Shown: in pieces, positions 53,050 to 61,309 of the stretch
How the letters are laid out: the number at the start of each line of letters is the position of its first letter
Position numbering within the stretch: position 1 is the first letter of the stretch
Origin: Modestobacter italicus
GTDB taxonomy: Bacteria > Actinomycetota > Actinomycetes > Mycobacteriales > Geodermatophilaceae
DNA: 64,000 nt
Direction of reading: 5' to 3'
Assembly (NCBI RefSeq): GCF_000306785.1
Contig: NC_017955.1
Location: 1,364,001-1,428,000, forward strand
The notes under the pieces: model-generated
What the model was told of the DNA's origin: nothing
Database searches by the model: none
Seen by the model: the letters and a program-made list of their open reading frames with translations, nothing else
Made by a program: the position numbers and the translations under genes

Positions 53050-54267
53050 GTGACGGTGGTGCAGCGACGCACCTCGCTCTGGCGGCTGCCCGCGATCCGG
53101 TCGTTGGTCGGGCTCAACGTGCTCGGCTTCCTCAGCTACTCGCTGCTGCTGTCGGCGCTGCCCGCCCACGCCGCCGGGCTCGGTTCCGGGCTCACCGCGG
53201 CCGGCTCGGTGACGACGGTCTTCCTCGTCGCGACGGTGCTCGCCCAGGCGGCGGTCCCCGCGCTGGTCGCCCGGCTGGGCGCCGGGCCGGTGCTGGTGGT
53301 CGGGCTGGTCGCGATGGGGGCGCCCTCGCCGCTGTACCTGCTCGCCGACGACGTCCGCTGGTTCGCCGTCGTCTCGGTGGCCCGCGGGATCGGCTTCGCG
53401 GTGCTCACCGTGCTCGGCTCGACGCTCGCCGCGCAGGCCGTGCCCGCGGCGCGGCGCGGGGAGTCGATCGGCATCTACGGCCTGGCCATCTCGCTGCCCA
53501 CGCTGGCCGCCGTCCCGGGTGGGACGGCGCTGACCCTGGCCGGGCACTTCCCGGTCGTGGCCGGGCTGGCCGCGGCGCCGGTGCTGGCCGTGGTGTTCGT
53601 CCCGGGGCTGGTGCGGGCGATCGGCCGGCCGGCGGAGCCGGAGCGGGCCGGGAGCTCCCGCGCCGCCGTCCGGGCGGCCGCGCTGCCCTCGCTGCTCCTG
53701 CTCGTGGTCACCCTCGCCGGCGGGGGTCTGGTGACGTTCCTGCCGATCGAGCGCCCGGACGGCGTGCTGGCCGCCGCGGCGCTGCTGGCCTTCGGGCTGG
53801 GCACCGCGGTGTGCCGCTGGGGCGCCGGCGTGCTCGCCGACCGGTCCGGTGCCCGGGTGCTGCTGCCGGGGGCGCTGGCCCTCGGGGTCGCCGGCCTGCT
53901 GCTCGTCGCGCTGGGGCTGCGCACCGACGGCGGCGGCGCGGCGGTGCTGGCCGGCTCGGCGGCCCTGGGCGCCGGCTACGGAGCGGTGCAGAACCTCACC
54001 CTGGTCCTCGCCCTGGCCCGGGCAGGGGAGGGCCGGACGGCGACGGTGAGCGCCGTGTGGAACGCCTGCTTCGACACCGGCACCGCGGTCGGCGCGCTCG
54101 CCGTGGGCGCGGTCGCCGCGCAGCTGGGCCTGCCGGTCACCTACGTGCTCGTCGCCGTCCTGCTGGCGGCGGTGCTGCCGGTCGCGGTCACCCTGCCCCG
54201 GGCGCTCCGTAGGACGACGGCGGACCCAGCCGCAGCCGCGCCGCCTCCGCCAGCTGGGTCACCGTGA
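53050..54267 (+). CDS. MFS transporter
   Basis: 405 residues, 12 predicted helices. Conserved stretches: RLPAIRSLVGLNVLGFLSYSLLLSALPAHAAG, motif-like VVSVARGIGFAVLTVLGSTLAAQAVPAARRG, and GYGAVQNLTLVLALARAGEGRTATVSAVWNACFDTGTAVGALAVG. The late GxGYGA segment resembles the cut protein at 1-342, so they may be relatives. Substrate unknown. The last 27 codons overlap a convergent gene. Confidence 0.88.
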   Translation: MTVVQRRTSLWRLPAIRSLVGLNVLGFLSYSLLLSALPAHAAGLGSGLTAAGSVTTVFLVATVLAQAAVPALVARLGAGPVLVVGLVAMGAPSPLYLLADDVRWFAVVSVARGIGFAVLTVLGSTLAAQAVPAARRGESIGIYGLAISLPTLAAVPGGTALTLAGHFPVVAGLAAAPVLAVVFVPGLVRAIGRPAEPERAGSSRAAVRAAALPSLLLLVVTLAGGGLVTFLPIERPDGVLAAAALLAFGLGTAVCRWGAGVLADRSGARVLLPGALALGVAGLLLVALGLRTDGGGAAVLAGSAALGAGYGAVQNLTLVLALARAGEGRTATVSAVWNACFDTGTAVGALAVGAVAAQLGLPVTYVLVAVLLAAVLPVAVTLPRALRRTTADPAAAAPPPPAGSP

Positions 54268-54592
54268 CCAGCTCCTCGGCCGCCTCGCGCAGCCAGGTGC
54301 GCAGCCCCTCGACGTCCCCCCGGTGGGCGTCCCGCAGCTGACCGAGCCGGATCTGCCGGGTGCTCGCCTGGGCGCGCATCGCCGTGGGCAGGGTGCGGCC
54401 GGTGCGGCGGGCCAGCGTGGTGAACCCGGCGCCGGCGAAGACCAGCTCGCGGGCGTCGGTCAGCCCGTCCAGCAGCGCCGCGGCGTCGTCGGGGTGACCG
54501 GCCTCGACCAGCCGCAGGTGCTCCTGGGCCAGCCGGACGCCGGCATCGGCGGGGGACTCGGGGGTCGCGCTCACCTCCCCACTCTCCCTCAC
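54188..54592 (-). CDS. Small helical protein of unknown function
   Basis: 134 residues from GTG 54592, overlapping the enoyl-CoA hydratase stop by 4 nt (GTGA), so it is its co-transcribed partner. Helical: LAQEHLRLVEAGHPDDAAALLDGLTDARELVFAGAGFTTLARRTGRTLPTAMRAQASTRQIRLGQLRDA... No membrane segment, no motif recognised. Its 3' end overlaps the convergent MFS gene by 80 nt; the non-overlapping part (54268-54592) has no other gene. Confidence 0.65.
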   Translation of the reverse strand: MRESGEVSATPESPADAGVRLAQEHLRLVEAGHPDDAAALLDGLTDARELVFAGAGFTTLARRTGRTLPTAMRAQASTRQIRLGQLRDAHRGDVEGLRTWLREAAEELVTVTQLAEAARLRLGPPSSYGAPGAG

Positions 54593-55377
54593 CGGCCCGA
54601 CCAGCGGGGAGCCCGCTTCTCCAGCCGGGCGGCGATGCCCTCCTTGCGGTCCTCGCTGAGGTAGGGGTTCGGCCCGACGTCGAGCCGCAGTGCGGTGGCC
54701 AGCGGCAGGTCGAGCCCCTTGACCGCGGTCTCCTTCATCCGGCGCACCGACAGCGGGGCGTTCGCCGCGATCCGCTCGGCCAGCCGGAGCGCCTCGGGCA
54801 GCACCTCCTCGGCCGGGACGACGCGGTTGACCAGCCCCCAGCGGGCGGCCTCCTCGCTGCTCACCGGGTCGCCGGTGAACAGCATCTCCAGCGCGATGCC
54901 GGTCGGGATGCGCTTGGACAGCACCACCGAGCCGTAGTTGGCGCCCATGCCGATCGTCGCCTCCGGCAGGCCCAGCCGGATGCCGGGGGCGGCGATCCGG
55001 ATGTCGCAGGCCAGCGCCAGCTCGAAGCCCCCGGCCACGGCGTGCCCGGTGAGCGCGGCGACCACCGGCACGTAGGTCTCGCTGAGCACCTCGAAGAGGC
55101 TGCGCCCCGGGCGGTCCATCGGCGGCCGGAAGGACTCCCCGCGCTCGTCGAGCTCGCGGATCTCCTTGAGGTCGAACCCCGCGCAGAAGGCCGGGCCGTT
55201 CCCGGTGAGCACGACGGCCCGGACCTCGCCGTCCGCGGCGCAGTCGAGCAGCTCCGCCACCAGGTCGGCCTGCAGCGCGCTGGACAGCGCGTTGCGCCGT
55301 TCCGGCCGGTCCAGGGTGAGCAGCCGGACGTGCCCCCGCGTCTCGGTGACCAGTCCGGACCCGCTGCGCTGCGCCAT
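54589..55377 (-). CDS. Enoyl-CoA hydratase/isomerase family protein
   Basis: 262 residues, crotonase fold. RLLTLDRPERRNALSSALQADLV, GNGPAFCAGFDLKEI (oxyanion hole), ALTGHAVAGGFELALACDIRIAAPG (second oxyanion loop), GLPEATIGMGANYGSVVLSKRI and AARWGLVNRVVPAEEVLPEA. One catalytic Glu (LGLPEATIG) is in place; the other usual Glu is in the AGGFELALACD loop rather than a clear AGGGCELA. Substrate unknown. Confidence 0.9.
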   Translation of the reverse strand: MAQRSGSGLVTETRGHVRLLTLDRPERRNALSSALQADLVAELLDCAADGEVRAVVLTGNGPAFCAGFDLKEIRELDERGESFRPPMDRPGRSLFEVLSETYVPVVAALTGHAVAGGFELALACDIRIAAPGIRLGLPEATIGMGANYGSVVLSKRIPTGIALEMLFTGDPVSSEEAARWGLVNRVVPAEEVLPEALRLAERIAANAPLSVRRMKETAVKGLDLPLATALRLDVGPNPYLSEDRKEGIAARLEKRAPRWSGR

Positions 55378-55409
55378 GCCCCGATCCTGCCGCTCCGGGG
55401 GCGCCCCGG

Positions 55410-56132
55410 TCATCCGCGGGGGAGCTCCCCGGTCTCGACGAACCGGGCGGCGACGTCGCGGACCTTGGTGTTGCTCTCCATGGAGACCTTCGCCAGGGCG
55501 GAGAACGCCTGGTCCGCGCTCAGCTTGAAGCGCTCCATCAGGATGCCCTTGGCCTGGTCGATGAGCGCCCGGGAGTCCAGCGCGGCGGCCAGGTGCCCGG
55601 CCCGCTCGACCGCGGTCTCGTACAGGTACATGTTCGACACCGGCACCACGGCGTAGGCGGCGAAGCGGGCCGCCGTGTCGCGGGTGCCGGGGTCGATCGG
55701 CTGCGCGGTGCGGGCGTAGACGTTGAGCCCGCCGGTGATGAGCTCTTGAGGCGGCAGCGGGAAGGACAGGATCGCCCGGCAGCCGCGCTCGGCGGCCAGC
55801 CGGGTGAAGGTGCCCCAGCGCTCCTCCGTGCTGGTGTCCAGCACCTCGGTGACCGAGCCGCTGCGGGCGGCCTCCAGGCACGGCCCGCTGCCGCGCCGGT
55901 ACTGGGCGTGGTCCAGCTCCAGGGCCAGCGGGCCGCTCGAGGCGACGGTCGCGGGCCGGCCGTCGGAGAGGATGGTGACTGAGGTGACCGCCTCGCCCGG
56001 CAGCACCCGGGCGGCGAGGTCGGTGACCTTCTGCAGCACCGAGGTCAGCGAGTGGTCGGCGAAGGACATCTGGCCGAGCTCGTCGAAGGCCAGCTGCGCC
56101 AGCTCGTCAGGCTCGGGGGTGGGGCGGCTCAC
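55410..56132 (-). CDS. GAF and ANTAR domain protein (A)
   Basis: 240 residues. GAF domain (about 30-165) with LPGEAVTSVTILSDGRPATVASSGP and GSGPCLEAARSG, then C-terminal ANTAR (about 175-235): ALIDQAKGILMERFKLSADQAFSALAKVSMESNTKVRDVA. ANTAR domains bind RNA hairpins and act as antiterminators; the GAF senses an unknown ligand. A paralogue lies divergently at 56465. Two tandem hairpins (56182-56230) lie in its putative leader. Confidence 0.92.
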   Translation of the reverse strand: MSRPTPEPDELAQLAFDELGQMSFADHSLTSVLQKVTDLAARVLPGEAVTSVTILSDGRPATVASSGPLALELDHAQYRRGSGPCLEAARSGSVTEVLDTSTEERWGTFTRLAAERGCRAILSFPLPPQELITGGLNVYARTAQPIDPGTRDTAARFAAYAVVPVSNMYLYETAVERAGHLAAALDSRALIDQAKGILMERFKLSADQAFSALAKVSMESNTKVRDVAARFVETGELPRG

Positions 56133-56464
56133 GTCATGACTCCGGCGTCGTCAGGCACCGGACAGCTCGTGCCGGCGGGTGCCGGACCCTGGTGGTCCCG
56201 AGGGTCCGGTGAGGCAGGTCCGAGGACCTGTGTGCCGCACGCCGGCTGTGTGACGCGCTGTGCCCGAGGAGCATAGTCAGCAGAGCGGGGCCGAGCCCGG
56301 CGGCGGGCGCGCTCGTGCCCGGCGGGGCGGGGCACGGGTAGGTTGGAGGAGCGGTCGTCCCCGGTGTCCGGGGGGGTCGGCGTCAGACAGCGGCGCGCCA
56401 GCCGGGCTCCACCGTGGAGTCCTGCCGAGGCTGCCACCTCGGTGCGCGAAGACCGGAGACGTCG
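56133..56464. promoter_or_regulatory. Divergent region between two GAF-ANTAR genes, with tandem hairpins
   Basis: 332 bases without a gene. Near the minus-strand gene: CCGGACCCT...AGGGTCCGG (56182-56209, 9-bp stem, 10-base loop) and CAGGTCC-GA-GGACCTG (56215-56230; a 5-bp stem with a 6-base loop is also possible). They are 50-100 nt upstream of ATG 56132, where a leader RNA of the gene would carry them. No T-tract. The plus-strand side (56300-56464) is G/C-rich with no clear element. Confidence 0.4.
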
Positions 56465-57208
56465 ATGTCCACCGCTGAGGGCCACGCCCGTACCCCTGAC
56501 CGCGCCGCCGAGGCGCTGGAGCGGCTCGGCACCCTGCCGCTGCGCGAGCACTCGATGCAGTCGGTGCTGGAGACCGTCGTCCAGCTGGCCAAGCAGGTGC
56601 TGCCGGGGGAGCCCGAGTGCTCGATCTCCCTGCTGGAGAACGACCGGGCGAGCACCGCCGTCTCCACCGGCCGGCTCGCCACGGAGCTGGACGAGAGCCA
56701 GTACGGCCGCGGGTACGGGCCGTGCCTGCACGCGGCCGCCACAGGGGAGCTGACCGAGATCCCGGACGCACGCACCGACCAGCGCTGGCCGGACTACGCC
56801 CGGTCGGCGTGGGAGCACGGGTCGGGCAGCTCGCTGTCGGTGCCGCTGCCCGTCGCCGAGGGCGTCGCCGGGGCGCTGAACACCTACGCCCGCGAGCCGT
56901 ACGCCTTCGACGAGCACGCGCGGGCGGCGGCGCAGCGGTTCGCGCCCTACGCCGCCGTGGCGCTGTCGAACATGCACGCCTACGAGAGCGCCCGCGACCT
57001 GGCCGGCAACCTGGAGGCCGCCCTGCAGTCCCGGGCGGTGATCGACCAGGCCAAGGGGATCCTCATGGAGCGCTACAAGCTGACCGCCGACCAGGCGTTC
57101 CAGGCGCTCGTGCAGGTCTCGATGCGCCGCAACCGGAAGGTGCGGCTGGTCGCCGAGGAGCTGGTGCTCACCGGCGCGTTCGACCTCGACGGCTCCGGAA
57201 CGGCCTGA
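56465..57208 (+). CDS. GAF and ANTAR domain protein (B)
   Basis: 247 residues from ATG 56465. GAF domain with LPGEPECSISLLENDRASTAVSTGRLATELDESQYGRGYGPCLHAAATGE, then ANTAR: AVIDQAKGILMERYKLTADQAFQALVQVSMRRNRKVRLVAEEL. It is about 40-50 percent similar in block pattern to protein A (by eye) and was probably made by duplication and inversion. Antiterminator role by family; ligand unknown. The upstream frame to 56414 has no family similarity. Confidence 0.92.
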   Translation: MSTAEGHARTPDRAAEALERLGTLPLREHSMQSVLETVVQLAKQVLPGEPECSISLLENDRASTAVSTGRLATELDESQYGRGYGPCLHAAATGELTEIPDARTDQRWPDYARSAWEHGSGSSLSVPLPVAEGVAGALNTYAREPYAFDEHARAAAQRFAPYAAVALSNMHAYESARDLAGNLEAALQSRAVIDQAKGILMERYKLTADQAFQALVQVSMRRNRKVRLVAEELVLTGAFDLDGSGTA

Positions 57209-57335
57209 ACCCTGCCCCGGCCGGTTCGGACACGGCCGTGGCGGGCAGGACGCGAGCAGGGAGTGGTCACGTGCCGGCGCGCGACCGTCCCAGGCCCGGT
57301 GGTCGAGACGACGGCCACCGGGCCGCCTCCCTCGC

Positions 57336-57560
57336 TCAGTCCCCGTACTGGCAGGCGGGGCAGAGGCCGGCGTCGTCCGGCACGTCCTCCACCGGGACGA
57401 CCTGCACCCACTCGCCGCAGAGCGCCTGGACGTCGGTGTGCTGCTCGGCGGCGGCCCGACCGGCCACGCCGTCGACGGCGTGCAGCGGGCCGGTCAGCCG
57501 GTCCTGCGCGCCTCCGCCGTCGTCGTCCGTACCCGGTCGTCGCGGCCGGAGGCCGACCAT
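57336..57560 (-). CDS. Small zinc-ribbon-like protein
   Basis: 74 residues from ATG 57560. The C-terminus reads ALCGEWVQVVPVEDVPDDAGLCPACQYGD, with Cys residues in a C-x(n)-C-x2-C arrangement and LCGxWV, as in small actinobacterial zinc proteins (DUF3039-like motif). The N-terminal half is Pro/Gly-rich. It is too small for a sure call. No gene on the other strand competes here. Confidence 0.6.
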   Translation of the reverse strand: MVGLRPRRPGTDDDGGGAQDRLTGPLHAVDGVAGRAAAEQHTDVQALCGEWVQVVPVEDVPDDAGLCPACQYGD

Positions 57561-57646
57561 GTTCGCCACCGCTCCAGCCTGCGCCGTGCCCCTGTGCCGA
57601 GGCCACCCGGGGGTCGAGCCACGCCCGGCGGTCCGGGTCGTCGGGC

Positions 57647-58168
57647 TCAGCGGCGGTCGTCCGGGTCGGGCGGGGGCTCCTCCGTGGGCGCTCGCCAGGG
57701 CTGCCCGGGGCCGGCCGCGCCGAGGATCCGCTGGGTGATGTCGCGGAGCTGCCGGCGTTGGGCTGCGGTCAGGGGCGTGAGGACCAGGTGCCGGACGGTC
57801 GCGACGTGCCCCGGGGTGGCCCGGTCGACCGTGACCTGCCCGAGGTCGGTGAGGGTCGCCAGCGTGTAGCGCCCGTCCGTCGGGTCGGTCGTCCGGCGGG
57901 CCCACTCCCGTCGCTCCAGGCGGGTCACGGCGCGCGACAGCCTGGTCAGCGAGCTGCTCGTGTAGCCCGCCAGCACGCTCAGGCGCAGGGTCCGGTCGGG
58001 GGCGGAGGAGAGCGCGTAGAGCAGGCCGTACTCGAAGTGCGTCAGGCCGGTGTCGCGCTGCAGCTGGGCGTCCAGCAGGGGCGGCAGCCACTCCAGCACC
58101 GTGGCCAGGCCGGACCAGGTGAGCAGCTCGTCGGCCTCGAACCCGGCTGGGTCGGGGTGCTCGCTCAT
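57647..58168 (-). CDS. MarR family transcriptional regulator
   Basis: 173 residues. Winged helix typical of MarR: LTHFEYGLLYALSSAPDRTLRLSVLAGYTSSSLTRLSRAVTRLERREWARRTTDPTDGRYTLATLTDLG. Two palindromic operators lie in the 111 nt to the divergent SDR gene, so it represses that gene and itself. Ligand unknown. ATG 58168 (MSEHPDP). Confidence 0.93.
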   Translation of the reverse strand: MSEHPDPAGFEADELLTWSGLATVLEWLPPLLDAQLQRDTGLTHFEYGLLYALSSAPDRTLRLSVLAGYTSSSLTRLSRAVTRLERREWARRTTDPTDGRYTLATLTDLGQVTVDRATPGHVATVRHLVLTPLTAAQRRQLRDITQRILGAAGPGQPWRAPTEEPPPDPDDRR

Positions 58169-58210
58169 CGTCCCGGACGGCGGAGGCGGCGCATGCCCGC
58201 ACGCTATGTC

Positions 58211-58255
58211 AGTTGCTCGAGCAAGTCACCTGTACCGTCACTTGCTCAGGCAAGT
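58211..58255. promoter_or_regulatory. Two MarR-type operators in the divergent promoter
   Basis: Site 1, 58211-58226: the core TTGCTCGAGCAA is a perfect palindrome and continues GT. Site 2, 58240-58255: ACTTGCTCAGGCAAGT, one change from dyad symmetry in the centre. Their centres are 29 bp apart, about three helical turns, so two dimers could sit on one face. TACCGT (58233-58238) lies between them. They share TTGC-N4-GCAA and an AGT/ACT edge. Confidence 0.85.
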
Positions 58256-58279
58256 CAGACGGTGGGGAGTGGGGCGGAC

Positions 58280-59071
58280 ATGGACCTGCAGGTGCGGGGC
58301 AAGCGGGCGTTCATCAGCGGCTCGACGCGGGGGATCGGCTACGCCGTGGCCCGGTCGCTCGCGGCCGAGGGTGCTGCTGTCGTCCTCCACGGCCGCACGC
58401 CCGACGGCGTCCGAGCCGCCGTGCGCCGCCTGCAGGAGGAGCGGCACGGCGTCGAGGTGTCGGGGGTCGCCGGCGACGTCGCGGACGACGGCCAGGTCGG
58501 CCGCCTGCTCGAGGCCGTCGGCGACGTCGACGTCCTGGTGAACAACGTCGGGGTCTTCGAGGTCAAGCCCTTCGCGGCGATCACGGACGAGGACTGGCGC
58601 AGCGTCCTCGACGTCAACCTGATGAGCGCCGTGCGGCTGTCCCGGCAGCTGCTGCCGGGCATGCTCGAGCGGGGGTGGGGACGCGTCGTCATGGTGAGCA
58701 GCGAGTCCGGGGTCGACGTCCCGGCGGACATGCTGCACTACGGGGTGAGCAAGGCCGCGGTGCTCGCACTCAGCAACGGCCTCGCCAAGCTCACGCGGGG
58801 CACCGAGGTCACGGTCAACACGGTCCTCGGGGGCCCGACGTACAGCGACGGTGTCGCGGGCGCCGTCCGCCACGTGGCGGAGCTGCAGCAGCTGCCGGAG
58901 GAGGACGTGAAGGCCGCCATCGCCGCCGGCAACACCAGCTCGCTCGTGCAGCGCTTCCTCGAGCCCGCCGAGCTGGCGAGCCTGGTCACGTACCTCGCCA
59001 GCCCGCTCGCCTCGGCCACCAACGGCGCCGCGCTCCGCGCGGACGGTGGCCGCCTGGTCCAGGTGCTCTGA
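58280..59071 (+). CDS. SDR family oxidoreductase
   Basis: 263 residues, classical short-chain dehydrogenase. FISGSTRGIGYAVARSLA (SGxxxGxG), VNNVGVFE, MVSSESGVD and the catalytic Y154-x3-K158 (YGVSK). Gly/Arg at the end of beta-1 and HGR after beta-2 suggest NADP. ATG 58280; the divergent MarR gene and two operators upstream show regulated expression. Substrate unknown. Confidence 0.92.
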   Translation: MDLQVRGKRAFISGSTRGIGYAVARSLAAEGAAVVLHGRTPDGVRAAVRRLQEERHGVEVSGVAGDVADDGQVGRLLEAVGDVDVLVNNVGVFEVKPFAAITDEDWRSVLDVNLMSAVRLSRQLLPGMLERGWGRVVMVSSESGVDVPADMLHYGVSKAAVLALSNGLAKLTRGTEVTVNTVLGGPTYSDGVAGAVRHVAELQQLPEEDVKAAIAAGNTSSLVQRFLEPAELASLVTYLASPLASATNGAALRADGGRLVQVL

Positions 59072-59184
59072 CCGCCTCCCGGCACGAGACCGTCGCGCAG
59101 ATCACACTCATCGGCGGACCTCGGTCCTGCTGCCGCGGTCTGTGCGCGCTCCTCCCGGGCAGCGGACCGTCCGGAACAGCACGA

Positions 59185-59221
59185 GGGCCCGGCCTGCGGA
59201 GGGGAACCGCAGGTCAGGCCC
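59185..59221. terminator. Hairpin between the SDR gene and tRNA-Lys
   Basis: GGGCCCGGCCTGCGG and CCGCAGGTCAGGCCC form a stem with two internal mismatches around the loop AGGGGAA. It lies between the convergent ends of the SDR gene and tRNA-Lys and can serve both. Confidence 0.6.
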
Positions 59222-59235
59222 GGTGTCGTGCGTGG

Positions 59236-59308
<73 letters not shown>

Positions 59309-59498
59309 GTGTCGTCCGGCGCGGCCGGGCAACAGTGGAGAACTGTACACGCCGACCGGGCGTCGCCGTCCGGGGGGCCGGAGGCAGATCCTCCCGCCCG
59401 ACAACCACCAGGTCTGCCGATGAGTGGACACTGGGACGTGCACGTCGCCCCCGGGACGGTCCCGGCCCGGGCGCGCGCCGCCAGAGGGGCAGGTCGTC

Positions 59499-60707
59499 GT
59501 GGGTCGGCAGCAGGCGAGAGGGATCGCCGCAGTGTTCATGGCCGCGTCGCTGGCGCTGCTGGCGGGCTGCCAGGGCTCGTCGTCGTCCGGGGCCGCGGAG
59601 GGCACCGGCGCACCGGAGTCGTCCGCCACGCCGGCCCAGCTCTCGCTGAGCCTGGCCGACGGCGCCGTCGACGTGTCCCCGACCACCCCGCTCGAGGTGG
59701 GCGTCACCGGCGGCGACCTCGGCGACGTCACGGTCACCGACGGCGCGGGCGCCGCGGTCCCCGGCAGTGTCGGCCCCGCTCCCGAGGACCCGGCCAAGAC
59801 GCTGTGGACGCCGGAGCAGCCGCTGGGCTACGGCACCAGCTACACCGTGACGGCGACCGCTGCCAACGCCGACGACGACGAGACGACGTCGACCTCCACG
59901 TTCACCACGGTGACCCCCGCGACGCTGTCCACCCCGGGCATCGGCCCGCTCGACGGCACCACGGTCGGCGTCGGGATGCCCATCCGGGTCTACTTCGACG
60001 AGCCGGTGGCCGACGAGGCCGCCGTCGAGAGCCACCTGCGGGTCACCAGCTCCACGCCCACCGACGGCGTGTGGAACTGGGTCAGCGACAGCGAGGTGCA
60101 CTTCCGCCCGTCGACGTACTGGCCGGCCGACACCGAGGTCACCCTCGACGCGCAGCTGTACGGCGTCGACTTCGGTGACGGCGTCTGGGGCGAGAAGGAC
60201 CGCACGGTCTCCTTCTCCGTCGGTGCGAAGCACGTCTCGGTGGCCGACGCCGGCACGCACACGCTCACGGTCTACGACGGTGACAAGGTCGTGCAGACCT
60301 ATCCGATGAGCGCCGGCAGCGACGCCAACCCGACGCACAATGGCGCCCACGTCGTCCTGGAGAAGTTCGACACCATCACGATGGACTCCTCGACCTTCGG
60401 CCTGGCCGTCGACGCACCGGGCGGCTACCGCGCCGAGGGCGTCCGGTACGCCACCCGGATCTCCAACAACGGCGAGTTCGTGCACGGCGCACCGTGGTCG
60501 GTGGCCTCCCAGGGCTCGGCCAACGTCTCGCACGGCTGCATCAACCTCACCGACGAGCGGGCGCAGTGGTTCTACGACTTCTCGGTCCCGGGAGACGTGG
60601 TCGAGGTCGTCGGGTCCGTCGGCGACACGCTGGGCCCGGCCGACGGCGACATCTACGACTGGGCCGTCCCGTGGGAGGACTGGAAGGCCGGCAGCGCGCT
60701 GAGCTGA
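59499..60707 (+). CDS. L,D-transpeptidase lipoprotein (LdtMt2-like)
   Basis: 402 residues. Signal peptide with lipobox SLALLAGC (Cys about residue 24), Ser/Gly-rich linker, two Ig-like domains (about 45-245), then the YkuD domain with NNGEFVHGAPW and the catalytic SANVSHGCINL (C347, H345). It forms 3-3 cross-links in peptidoglycan. GTG 59499 has AGAGGGG upstream; the longer frame from 59424 would put non-signal residues in front. An acidic Trp-rich C-terminus ends the protein, as in LdtMt2. Confidence 0.93.
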   Translation: MGRQQARGIAAVFMAASLALLAGCQGSSSSGAAEGTGAPESSATPAQLSLSLADGAVDVSPTTPLEVGVTGGDLGDVTVTDGAGAAVPGSVGPAPEDPAKTLWTPEQPLGYGTSYTVTATAANADDDETTSTSTFTTVTPATLSTPGIGPLDGTTVGVGMPIRVYFDEPVADEAAVESHLRVTSSTPTDGVWNWVSDSEVHFRPSTYWPADTEVTLDAQLYGVDFGDGVWGEKDRTVSFSVGAKHVSVADAGTHTLTVYDGDKVVQTYPMSAGSDANPTHNGAHVVLEKFDTITMDSSTFGLAVDAPGGYRAEGVRYATRISNNGEFVHGAPWSVASQGSANVSHGCINLTDERAQWFYDFSVPGDVVEVVGSVGDTLGPADGDIYDWAVPWEDWKAGSALS

Positions 60708-60717
60708 CCGCCCGGGC

Positions 60718-61257
60718 CTACAGCCGCATGCCCCGGTCGCCGCGTCGGTCGGCGCCGGGGACGACCGCGGTCACGGCGGTCTCCACCACCGCGTAGACCG
60801 CCAGCGCCCCGGCGGTGACCACGGCCGGCGGGACGACGAGCGGCGCGGCCAGCACCGACAGCGCCAGCACCCGGGGCGCGTCCGGCCACCAGCCCGGCCG
60901 CCGCAGCGGGGAGGCCAGCGCGCCCCAGCGGACGCCGCACCACATCAGCCAGCGGCGCACCGGCGGCACGCCCAGCTCGCGGAGCACCCGGCGGAACAGG
61001 CCGTCGGCGTCCCGCGAGGAGACGACCCCGGTGGTCAGGCCGGTGGTGACCAGCCAGTCGTGCAGGACCGCGGCCGGCGTGTAGCGGCCGAACCGGGGGA
61101 TGAGCCACACCACCACGCGGGGCACGGACGCGAAGTCGGTCAGGAAGCCGTCCGGGACGACGAAGGTGTCCCGCCGGCCGCGGTAGACCAGCGGCTCGAC
61201 GACCTCCCACAGCTGGTCGGAGGTACGGCGGACGACGAGGACGGAGTCGAACGGCAC
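60718..61257 (-). CDS. DUF1353 domain-containing protein with C-terminal membrane segment
   Basis: 179 residues. DUF1353 core: VEPLVYRGRRDTFVVPDGFLTDFASVPRVVVWLIPRFGRYTPAAVLHDWLVTTG, then DADGLFRRVLRELGVPPVRRWLMWCGVRWGA. An added Ala/Val-rich hydrophobic stretch follows (about 131-165), so it may be membrane attached. DUF1353 is often phage related, but there is no other phage gene here. Start GTG 61257. Convergent with the transpeptidase gene, 10 nt apart. Confidence 0.85.
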   Translation of the reverse strand: MPFDSVLVVRRTSDQLWEVVEPLVYRGRRDTFVVPDGFLTDFASVPRVVVWLIPRFGRYTPAAVLHDWLVTTGLTTGVVSSRDADGLFRRVLRELGVPPVRRWLMWCGVRWGALASPLRRPGWWPDAPRVLALSVLAAPLVVPPAVVTAGALAVYAVVETAVTAVVPGADRRGDRGMRL

Positions 61258-61309
61258 CGGCCGGGAGTGCCCGCGCCGGCGTGCCGCACACGCCGGGCAC
61301 GATGGCGGC

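Noticed and set aside
60718..61257. Prophage remnant suggested by DUF1353
   Set aside because: No other phage gene, integrase or att-like repeats near the adjacent tRNAs; the protein has its own membrane extension.
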